Shown here one piece after another: positions 11,475 to 20,476 of a stretch of DNA of 64,000 nucleotides. A program made the translations under genes and the position numbers. Positions within the stretch are counted from its first letter, which is position 1, and each line of letters starts with the position of its first letter. Source of the DNA: Ceratopteris richardii (Eukaryota; Streptophyta; Polypodiopsida; Polypodiales; Pteridaceae); the NCBI GenBank assembly GCA_020310875.1, contig CM035406.1, positions 228,357,512 to 228,421,511 on the forward strand. The letters run 5' to 3'. The notes under the pieces were generated by a model, which searched no databases, was not told the origin of the DNA, and saw only the letters and a list, made by a program, of their open reading frames with translations.

Positions 11475-13215
11475 GTGACACATGAGGAAATTCAAGTAGA
11501 TTCCGATGTAATTTCGGTGCAGTCTGTAGAAGGTACAGTAACTTCGGAGTGTACAGGGACGCAGTGTGCAGTTGATCCCACATCGTCTGGTCAGGATTCA
11601 AACTTTTTTGAGGATAAAGTGGTGTTACCCAGAGAAATCATTGCCGGTGAAAGAATACCCTGTTTTGGGGAAAGTTCGACAAATTCTGGTGACAGTTCGG
11701 TCTCAGTTGCAGGTAATTTACAGTTTTTTGGTGACCGTGTGACACTCCCTGATGAATCTTCATTTCGGACACCACTGTTCGGGGCAAATTTGCCTACTTG
11801 GGATATCAAAGCTAAGGACAGGCTCTTCGATTTGGAGATCCGTAAGAGATTGAACGCTATTTTCAAGCCAAAAGGAGAGCAGTCTGACCACATAGATTCC
11901 GAAGGACCAGAAACACGTCCTCAAAACGCAGGAGACAACAACGGTACCACTAATAGCACCATGAGTGGACAACAACAACAGTAGCAGCAGTAGTAGCAGC
12001 AATAGCAGCAACAACAACAGCCACTTCCCCTTCGACCTGTTCCAATAGGGGTGACGTACACAAAGTTCGGTGGGTTTCCAGGTGACGACCCTGATGCACA
12101 TGTGTGTACCTTTGAAATAAGTTATGCTGTACTGAACCATCCAATCGATCCGGCGTACAAGGCCATCATATTCCAGTCAACATTAGTCAATGAAGCGGCG
12201 AGGTGGCTAACAGAGTATGATATCAACCATTTCGTTACCTATGAGGCGGTAAGGGATGCGTTTTTGTAGAGGTTCCGGCTGAAGAAGAACCTTGCCAAAA
12301 TTTTTGATTACTTGCAGAACAATAGATAGAAGCCGCACCAGACTGTTCAGGAATATGCCACATTATTTAGAACTCATTTAAGACAATTGCCTCCGGCACA
12401 TGCTAATTTACCGGATAATGTTATAACCCAGTGGTTTATTAATGGGTTGACCCCACAACTAAGACAAATCATGATCATCCGCTGTGTGGGAGCTATGACA
12501 CTGGATGCAATTATTGCCATGGCCTTGCAACTAGAGCATAAGGTTGGAGGATTCACCGAAGACTTGGAGTGGCTGAAGGCCAGTAAAAACGTTATAGAGG
12601 ATCTGGCTAAAGAGTTTTATTGCACCGTGTAAAAATCCAGGGCACACCAGTGCTACATGTGCCCTTAACCAGGTGTATTGTGCTATCTGCAATACCACCG
12701 GACACTCAACCAAAAATTGTGCATATAATGCCAAAGTGCAGGGGCGAGTAGCTGTGAACGCCATTATACAAGAACTAGGGCAGCCAGCAACTCACTATGT
12801 GCCACCGCAGATGCAAAACAATCAGCCACAAGGATACCGAAATTACCGAGGACAGCGGAATACCAATTTCAATACAAACCGATGGCAGACAGGTACATCA
12901 GCGGAAGGTACTTCCTTGCCACCACCTCGTTGTCACTTTTGCGGTGAGCTTGGCCACATCTGGAGATCCTGCAAGGATGCAGCCGAATATGACAAAAGAA
13001 AGAAAGAGCATCAGAACCCGATGACCAACATGGTCTATATCTCACTAGTGGAATCACAAGCAGCACTGGTCCAGACAAGATCGGGTAAGCAGCTGCAACC
13101 CGCTGCCGAGGTGTTTGAACCGGGTATCCGTGAACATCAGCGAATGTATACCAAAGCTAGCCAATGGGCATCTAAAGAGCAAACTGTATTCCCTGATCCA
13201 GTTTCGGTGACATAG
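11475..13215 (+). pseudogene. Gag of element T (stop-riddled)
   Basis: The frame holds an acidic N-terminal region, a capsid-like region (about 12050-12630) with LRQLPPAHANLPD and related segments, and two CX2CX4HX4C zinc knuckles, CAICNTTGHSTKNC (about 12690) and CHFCGELGHIWRSC (about 12940). A 17-codon glutamine tract (11970-12020) carries four TAG codons. Further stops are TAG at 12267 and 12327, TAA at 12630 and TAG at 13213, and there is a frame change between 12632 and 12673. The stops sit where CAG, CAA or CGA codons are plausible. The protein cannot be made as it stands. Confidence 0.8.
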
Positions 13216-14160
13216 GCTTCCCTGCCAAAGGCGAGAGCACATGAACAAGACTCTACCCCAGTAATAGGAGAATCATCACCAGAATCAGTGAAGAGTGCAA
13301 TTCCAACAGACTAGGTATGGGATATTCTCTCGAAGGCTTCAATTACACTCCCTTTGGGGCAGCTACTCGCCTTGGTGCCTGGAGTTAGGCAGCAATTCCA
13401 ACAACAGGTCAGTCCTGGATCTACCAATACTCTGGCGACTGTAATACAGCCGGAAACTGACTCTACAGTGGATCATTCAGTCCCTTAATAACTGTCTGGC
13501 ATAAAAATCACAAGATTACACGTGTTAATTGATGGTGGTTCGGGTGTGAACATAGCAACTGTAGCTCTCTGCAAAAAGCTAGGGTGGACCCAGATCGAGC
13601 CCGTCCAATTCTTTGTTAGAATGGCAGACCAATCTCGAGTCCATCCGGTGGGACTAGTACGGAATATCCCGATTACTTTGCAGGGTACCACGTTCAAAAT
13701 GACTTTTGTCATCTTAGAACTGTCAGAATCTAGCCTCGACTATAATCTTCTTTTCAGTCTACCCTGGTTGAAACAGGCCAAAGTTATACAGGATTGGTCA
13801 GTGTAAGAACTGACCTTCAAAGATAATCACCGTAAATATGTTGTCAAACTGGATGCCATTCAGCCCTGTGAGCTCCATGCTAGACCCTATGTAGCAGAGC
13901 TGGTCCACATGTTGGATGGCTTATCCGACGACGAAGAAGAGGCATTTTTGAAGAACAATAAAGATCTGATTTCCTTAGGTACTGTAGATCTTCAAGCTGT
14001 AGCAGACAACTAGAGTCCGGCAGCCTGTACGGTTGTTCCCGTGACCGGAGATGTAGATGCAGATGATAGTGTTGCTATGGATGGAGCCACTCTACATCAA
14101 CTTTTACAATCAGCTGACGACTTGGGGAAACCTCGTCAATTTTATGTCCCAAAAGACTAG
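13216..14160 (+). pseudogene. Protease region of element T
   Basis: The frame carries HVLIDGGSGVNIATVALCKK (from about 13519), a retropepsin-type domain in which DGGS replaces D[S/T]G, followed by a typical flap-to-ILG region ending near 13806. Stops interrupt it at 13312 (TAG), 13486-13491 (TAATAA), 13804 (TAA), about 14011 (TAG) and about 14158 (TAG). The downstream part is an acidic linker to RT. Confidence 0.75.
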
Positions 14161-15811
14161 TTAGTAACCTATAATTTGGGTGATGAAGTTAACCCGCGAC
14201 CTATTAAGATTAAGGCAGGACTGTCCGAGGCATTTCAAGATGATTTGATCCGACTCCTGTGTGAGTTTTCTGATGTTTTTGCTTGGGACTATCGTGATAT
14301 GAAAGGTCTTGATGCACGGATCTATCAACATCGGGCTGTGCTTAAGCCAGAAGCAAAGCCAATTAAACAATCCAGTTACCGAATGAATCCCAATTATGCA
14401 GCACAGGTCAAAGCAGAACTCGATCGGTTATTGAAGGTAGGATTCATCGTACCAATCGAACACGCGGAATGGATCTCTCCGATCCTGATTGTTCCAAATA
14501 AAAATAAACAGCTCCGAATCTGTGTGGATTACCGGAAACTGAATGCGGCCACGGTACCTGATCCATTCCCTCTCCCCTTTCTCAACACAATGCTAGAAAG
14601 GGTGGCCGGGCATGAGATGTATTCATTTCTCGATGGTTATAGTGGTTATAACTAGGTGTGCATGGCCGAGCAGGACATACCTAAAACAGCCTTGATTACG
14701 AATTCGGGTGTGTATGCTTGTACAGTCATGTGGTTTGGCTTAAGGAATGCTCCAAGCACATTTCAACGGTGTATGCAAGAAATTTTTGTCACCCTATTTG
14801 ACTACTTTTATGCAAGTGTACTTGGACGACTTTTCCTTATTTGGTAAGATTATGGTGCACCTGTATCATTTACGGTGCTACTTTGAGAAATGTCGTGAAT
14901 ATCGACTCTGCCTGAATCCGACAAAATATGTTTTTGCGGTTTCTTGTGGTAAACTCCTTGGCCATATTATATCTGCACAAGGTATCCAAGTCGATCCAGA
15001 CAAAGTCGTAGCTGTGTTGGAAGCACCCGTCCCTACAACGCCGAAAGAAGTTATGCGTTTCCTGGGTCAAATCCGATGGCATGGCAGGCATCTACGGTGG
15101 CTAGCCCATTTAGCAACACCACTTAATCGGCTAATGACTAGTACTCCACGACAGTTCAAATGGACCCCAGAATGCCAATTTGCTTTCGATCATCTAAAAG
15201 GATTATTGACGCAGGCTCCAATTTTGCAACCTCTTGATTGGACCCGTCCATTCCATGTCTTTGTAGATGCATCGGATATAGCCATTGGCAATGTTTTAAT
15301 GCAGCAAACGCATAAATGGTTTCGGCCTGTCTACTATGCAAGTCGCCGACTTGCTTCTACGGAAAGGAATTATTTAGTTACCGAAAGAGAATGTCTCAGG
15401 TTGGTGTATTCAATGAAGAAATTCCGGCATTATTTGCTCGGCCAAAAATTCACTTTTCATGTGGATCATGCCGCACTTGTATATCTGGTCCTGCAGCAAT
15501 ATTTAGGTGGTCGCTTGGCTCGTTGGGTTTTATGGCTACATGAGTTCGGCTATGAAGTGATTCATTGATCTAGTACACCACATGCCTTAGCAGATTTTCT
15601 CTCTCGGTTGGATTTCGGTGAAGCTCCGGTGGGCGTTGATGATACCACACCAGCAATTTATGCTGCTGACCGAGCTCGTGACGAATCTACCGAACATCTG
15701 GTGCTGCCTACTTACTATGATACGTTGTTAACTTTTCTAACTGATGGATGTCTTCCTCCTCATACACCTCCTGCTATGCGGCAGAAAATTGCAGTTTACA
15801 GTCACTGTTGA
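14161..15811 (+). pseudogene. Reverse transcriptase and RNase H of element T
   Basis: RT motifs appear in order: the fingers region with LRICVDYRKLNAATVPDPFP, YSFLDGYSGYN followed by TAG at 14653 where the family has Gln, [15 protein letters not shown], then YLDDF (about 14819) in the +1 frame after a one-base slip in the T-run near 14782-14789. RNase H follows with FHVFVDASD and ERNYLVTEREC, a TGA at 15566 where Arg is expected, and HALADFLSRL. The frame ends near 15811; the integrase that should follow is absent. YLDD is the expected catalytic motif, so the enzyme was once functional. Confidence 0.9.
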
Positions 15812-15834
15812 AAGTAGTATGGGCACCCAAGGAC

Positions 15835-16399
15835 TGACTAGACAAGGAAGCCAGCGGAGAGAGTCAGAGCGAGGTGAAGGAGTAAGTAGACAAAGCAGTC
15901 GACGCAAATCTGGCAGATAGGCCCTTCAAATTTTTCCAAATTAACATCTTTATAACAGTGATTCTTATCACTAACAATCATTGTAAATACCATTTCATAT
16001 TTTTGTAGCTCCATTTTGTGCAAGCCAAGGAGTCCTTGAGCTTGAGGAGCCTTAGAAGTACCTACATATCAATTTTCGTATTTTTTAGACTCCGTTTAAG
16101 CCCTCAAATTGGCCCTAGAACCTAATTTTTAACTAGGCCGGACACTAGGTTTGGACAGGGCCAAAACCTAGTCAAAAACTATAAAAAGAGCTAGAGAGCT
16201 CATTTTTGAGGTTGGCTTGTAATTGAAATGAACTTGTAAAAGCTTTTTGAAAGGAATCTAAGAACTCCATTGCTTCTCATTCTTTGTCTTGCCGTGTGTG
16301 CGCGTGTGTGTGTATGTGTGTGCATGCTTGTGTGCTTCTCACTCATGCACTTGTGCCTCCACTTGCTCGTGGTCTTCATACCATCCTCACGTCTTCCTT
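15835..16399 (+). mobile_element. LTR of gypsy element B (3' end lost)
   Basis: It starts TGACTAGACAAGG and follows the order of blocks in LTR A (reverse strand of 675-1320), including AACAGTGATTCTTATCAC, AGGAGTCC, the TATA box and GAGCTAGAGAGCTC. Homology fades near 16380, and no tRNA-Asp primer site is found before the minisatellite, so the LTR 3' end and primer site appear deleted. The left edge abuts the broken end of element T. Confidence 0.65.
16179..16187 (+). promoter_or_regulatory. TATA box of LTR B
   Basis: CTATAAAAA followed by GAGCTAGAGAGCTC, conserved with LTR A. Confidence 0.6.
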
Positions 16400-16664
16400 C
16401 TGTCCAGCGCGATTGATAGCCTGCCTGTCCATCGCGATTGATAGCCTGTCCATCGCGACTGACACTCTGTCCATCGCGATTGATAGCCTGCCTGTCCATC
16501 GCGATTGATAGCTTGTCCATCGCGACTGACAGCCTGCCTGTCCATCGCGATTGATAGTCTGTCCATCGTGACTGATACTCTGTCCATCGCGATTGATACT
16601 CTGTCCATCACGATTGATACTCTGTCCATCGCGATTGACAGCCCTGTCGATCGCGATTGACAGC
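16400..16664 (+). repeat. 21-bp minisatellite with ATCGCGAT core in leader B
   Basis: Twelve units of CTGTCCATCGCGATTGATAGC type, 21 bp each, some with a 4-bp CTGC insertion and C/T variants in the second half. Because 21 is divisible by three, several frames stay open across it, which explains spurious repetitive ORFs on both strands. The orientation relative to the element matches the arrays in A and C. Confidence 0.95.
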
Positions 16665-17668
16665 CAATTTTAGCCAATTTTTTAGGGTTTTTTAATTGAA
16701 GAGTTGGGCTAATTTTGGGCATAAACATTTTACTCTAGAGCACATAAGGGGGCCTTAGGAAAACAACTTTGGGAAAACCTGTTGCACAGTGCTCCTGTTT
16801 GAACTCTGTCTTAACCCTAGAACCCTGAACGGTCATAACTTTTTCATACGAAATCCATTTTTTGAGCTCTAGGGCTTGTTGGAAAGCTTGTGGCATACCC
16901 AGGGGTATTTTGAAGTTGACCATACCCAGGGGGATCAAAGTCAGGGGTCTTAAGAATTGTTTTCCTAAAATTCACTATGCAAATTAGTATTTGTGCTACA
17001 GGAATGAGAATCATTGGTTCTGTCTTTGGAATTTAAATATTAAAGCTAACTTTGGAACTCTACAGATCTATTGAGAGCATCAAAAGGCGTTCTAAGCAAG
17101 TGTAAGTGCAAGCTTGGGAACACACTTCCTGGGCATTCAAGGGCAACCAAGCAGGAAACAAAAGGTTGGAAACTTTCAACCCCCTCTGTCAATTCCTAGC
17201 TTAGGCTAAGAACGACTAGAGGTAGGAGTAAGTCAGGGCGACGATAGGCAATTATCAAGTTGAAGCAGACCTAAACTCTCAAGTTCAAGCTAAGAACATA
17301 ATCTTTCTACTATCGAGAACTTTAAAGGAAAAGAACTTAACGTGGAACGATCAACTTTAAGTGCGGAACTACACTCAAATATACCTTATGACGTGATATC
17401 AGACAAGAATTTTAACACGGGAATCAACTAAAAAGAATCAAGTAACTGATACAAAAGGACCCTGCAATGAGGTTGTACTTGGGCAAAATTGGGCTATTCA
17501 GCTAGGCTTATGAACCTTAGATCAGGGCGACATCTAGTAAGGGATAGACAAAGCCTTAGGTCTTCAGAGGCTAGTGTCAACCACACTGCTAGGTCGTGGG
17601 CCCAGCAGTTGAGCCACCACTCATACTACCCAAGTTCTGAGACTAGTGAATCCGAGATGTCCTAAGGT
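16665..17668 (+). other. Leader of gypsy element B
   Basis: Non-coding leader between the minisatellite and gag. The segment at about 16795-16930 (AGAACCCTGAACGG, TTGGAAAGCTTG, TATTTTGAAGTTGACC) has a clear counterpart on the minus strand near 28690-28860 in element C, which ties B and C to one family. Confidence 0.7.
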
Positions 17669-20476
17669 ATGGAGAGACCTACAGGCAGTTCAGGAGTGCC
17701 ATACCTGCACAGGGTAGAAGGCCCTTACAAAACGCAGTTGGAATACCTTAGGACCAACCGATTAGGTGCCAGCATCTATGAGGACGGCCTAGGAATATCT
17801 GTGGTACAGATTAAGAATCCTGATCAATCCATTGGATTAGAGCACCCAACTGTCAAGTTTGAAAATGGAGCATACTTGGACAAAGAAGGAACCATATACG
17901 TAGTCACCAGTCACCTAGATAGGACGGACAAATTTGGAAATGTGATCCCCGAAGCAGACTTAGGTGACCTGGAGCAAGGAAACATGGGTGCAGAACCTAG
18001 AACCCCTCGAGGTAAATCGGTTCTCACTAGGATTATCACACCGGAGTGGATTCCCCAGGATAATAAGAGCATAGATTTGCTCCTCAATCGAGAGACTGAC
18101 GAAGCCTTTTGGAGGTACAAACCTGATCGACCAATTGATATAGGAACAATCATGATATATGAGTTTAAGGATCCTGATAGCCCAGGTAGAGTGACCTACT
18201 CAGATCACGCTTCGGAGAGGATCTTTGTGGTGACAAAAAATGATAGGCATGCTTACACTTGGAAGGGTGAATTCGTTTTCCCCCAACCAAGATCGAATGT
18301 ATCCTATGGTCACCCTGGAGCTGGAACATCCCAAGCTCATGGAATGCAAAGAGACAGAAGTAGAGATAGACCAGAAGTAAGCTTTGCCAACCCAGTGGGC
18401 AAAGAAAGAACGAGGACGGAAACAAATAGAGTAGAACCTGAGATACTTAGAGCTCACAGGAATCAAAGAAATGCGGATGAGTTCCCTCTACCACGACCTA
18501 GAGAGCACACAAGGACTTTGAGACCGACTCAGCTAGTTAAGTCCATGAAGAACTACTTCGATGGCACTGGAGATCCATACGATCATGTGGCTGAGTTTAG
18601 GCAAGTCCTGAGAGCTGAACAAGTGGAGGATCTATTCACGCAGTACAATGCCTTTGGTCTGACCCTTAGGAACACTGCCCTGACATGGTTTCAGCCACTA
18701 AATGAGAGGCAGTTCAGGAGCATAGACCAACTCCTAGAGGCTTTCATTATTGAATTCTCTAAGAGTGGCATAAGGCATAATACCTCCTCGCTGATTCACA
18801 GCTTCAAGCAAACCCCTCAAGAAACCGTGAGACTTGCAGGAAGAAGATTTAGGCAATACTTAGAAAGATGCCCTGTTTCGGAGCTACCCACACCAGCTAA
18901 GCAAGTGGCTTTATTCCTGGATGGATTGCTAAGTACTAAATTGAGATCTTATGTGTACTTGAAGGACCCTAGGACCATAGAAGAGTGTGTGCGCATGTGC
19001 ATTGACATCGAGGATAAGCTAGGGGAGGAGTTAGAGCTTTCCAAGATATACAAAGATTCAGATAGTGCCTCTAACCTCTCTTCCACGCAATCCACATCAA
19101 TTGAGGAACTTGCAGAGAAAGTAGCTCAGAAATTAGGTGTCACTAACAAACAAATCCCAAGGTTTGCCCCTGTGAAAAGGTGCTATACTTGTGGTGGCGA
19201 CCACATGGCGAATGTATGTCCCATTATGGCTCAACCCCAAGTTAATCCTAGTAGCCAGTACTGCACTATAGAACGAAGGTACACCAATCACACCGCGCAA
19301 GATTGCCCCTACAATAAGCAAACCGTTAGGCAGACGTACCCACAGCCATACCCTCAACAAGGAAGATACCAAAACCAGTACCCACCTCAGCAGTATGCTA
19401 GGCCTCAACAAACCTACCAACCCTACCAAAACCAACAAAGGCCTCAGCCTATGCTAGCACAACAACCCCCAGCTCCAGCTAATGTGATTCCGGTAAAGTA
19501 TGCTGTTGCAGAAGAAAACCTGAATAGAGCTATAGTCCCTGTAACACCAGTGCTTTCAGAAAGTGATCCCAGTGACCATAGCTTCGATTCTACACATGTT
19601 GATAGCCCCCAGGCTTACTACATGCAATCTCCTGAACATGGTGAGTCCTACTATAGTGAAGAGTCAAATGAACCTAGTTGGGAGGCAGATTACACAAACG
19701 TCATGTATGTAAACCCCAACCCTAGACCTCAACCTAGGCAGGTAAGACCCCCTTTCCCTAGAGAACCATGCTACAGATGTCAGGGGGATCACCTCATTCG
19801 TGATTGTCCCTTGCCTCCACCTACACAACCCCAGTCAGTGACGATTCAGGGTTTTTGCCAAGACTGTGGAAAGGAACATCTCTTACGAGACTGCCCTAGG
19901 AATCCTAGTAATATGCCAAAAATTACTCCTATTAACGTTATTGGGTTAGTGGTAGATTCCACAGGAAGTGTCACTTCCACTACACTTGTGCAAGTGATCA
20001 CTAGAGCTCAAGCATTGCAGCAAAACCAAGGGGTAGACCAGGAAAAGAGCCCAGATGTTAGTGAAACAGAGAGCATGACAAAGAAGAGGACTAGAGCCTG
20101 GAGAGATAGCCGTGAAAGAATGAAACGACAATGGGCAAAAAAGATAAGTGAACTCGAGGAAAGCCTCAGAGAAAGAAAGGCCAGGATAACTGAACTCACA
20201 TCTCAAACTCCCTCTCACACTACCCCACCTCCACCATTCCCAACTCCATCCGACCCGCCACCTTCCAACCCGCCTCAACTAATTCCACCCACCCCTAGAG
20301 TAGGATCAGTCCTAGCAGATCCCACTCCCGAAGACCTTAATATGATGCTTAAAGCATATCAGGCCAGAATCCAAGAAGGGCCAAATGTAACTGATCATGA
20401 AAAGTGTTACCCTAGAGCAAAACTAGAGCTAGAACGAACCAAAAAAGATGGTGGAATTGGCTCAGACCATGTTTGA
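17669..20476 (+). CDS. Gag polyprotein of gypsy element B (intact, 935 aa)
   Basis: An unbroken frame starting MERPTGSSGVPYLHRVEG. Residues 1-170 form a family-specific N-terminal region shared with element C. Residues about 290-420 hold the retrotransposon gag (capsid) domain with KNYFDGTGDPYDHVAEF and TALTWFQPL. Three zinc knuckles follow at about 505, 700 and 730: CYTCGGDHMANVC, CYRCQGDHLIRDC and CQDCGKEHLLRDC. All three have three residues between the second Cys and His instead of the usual four. Residues about 804-845 are basic and coiled-coil-like, and 846-880 proline-rich. Pol follows in the +1 frame with a 29-nt overlap at an A6G run. The open frame is striking beside a broken pol. 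The product would be a structural, nucleic-acid-binding retroelement protein. Confidence 0.9.
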   Translation: MERPTGSSGVPYLHRVEGPYKTQLEYLRTNRLGASIYEDGLGISVVQIKNPDQSIGLEHPTVKFENGAYLDKEGTIYVVTSHLDRTDKFGNVIPEADLGDLEQGNMGAEPRTPRGKSVLTRIITPEWIPQDNKSIDLLLNRETDEAFWRYKPDRPIDIGTIMIYEFKDPDSPGRVTYSDHASERIFVVTKNDRHAYTWKGEFVFPQPRSNVSYGHPGAGTSQAHGMQRDRSRDRPEVSFANPVGKERTRTETNRVEPEILRAHRNQRNADEFPLPRPREHTRTLRPTQLVKSMKNYFDGTGDPYDHVAEFRQVLRAEQVEDLFTQYNAFGLTLRNTALTWFQPLNERQFRSIDQLLEAFIIEFSKSGIRHNTSSLIHSFKQTPQETVRLAGRRFRQYLERCPVSELPTPAKQVALFLDGLLSTKLRSYVYLKDPRTIEECVRMCIDIEDKLGEELELSKIYKDSDSASNLSSTQSTSIEELAEKVAQKLGVTNKQIPRFAPVKRCYTCGGDHMANVCPIMAQPQVNPSSQYCTIERRYTNHTAQDCPYNKQTVRQTYPQPYPQQGRYQNQYPPQQYARPQQTYQPYQNQQRPQPMLAQQPPAPANVIPVKYAVAEENLNRAIVPVTPVLSESDPSDHSFDSTHVDSPQAYYMQSPEHGESYYSEESNEPSWEADYTNVMYVNPNPRPQPRQVRPPFPREPCYRCQGDHLIRDCPLPPPTQPQSVTIQGFCQDCGKEHLLRDCPRNPSNMPKITPINVIGLVVDSTGSVTSTTLVQVITRAQALQQNQGVDQEKSPDVSETESMTKKRTRAWRDSRERMKRQWAKKISELEESLRERKARITELTSQTPSHTTPPPPFPTPSDPPPSNPPQLIPPTPRVGSVLADPTPEDLNMMLKAYQARIQEGPNVTDHEKCYPRAKLELERTKKDGGIGSDHV

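Noticed and set aside
11475-15811. Stop codon readthrough, a variant genetic code or RNA editing restoring TAG to CAG
   Set aside because: The same window has a 1402-aa ORF using the standard code, the decay also includes frameshifts, and stop-removing U-to-C editing is known from plant organelles, not from nuclear transposons.
16400-16664. CRISPR-like regular repeat array
   Set aside because: The spacers are repeats too, there are no cas genes, and the context is a plant retrotransposon leader.
16200-16728. Repetitive ORFs across the 21-bp minisatellite on both strands
   Set aside because: The unit length is divisible by three, so several frames stay open by arithmetic; no start context or domain supports a gene.
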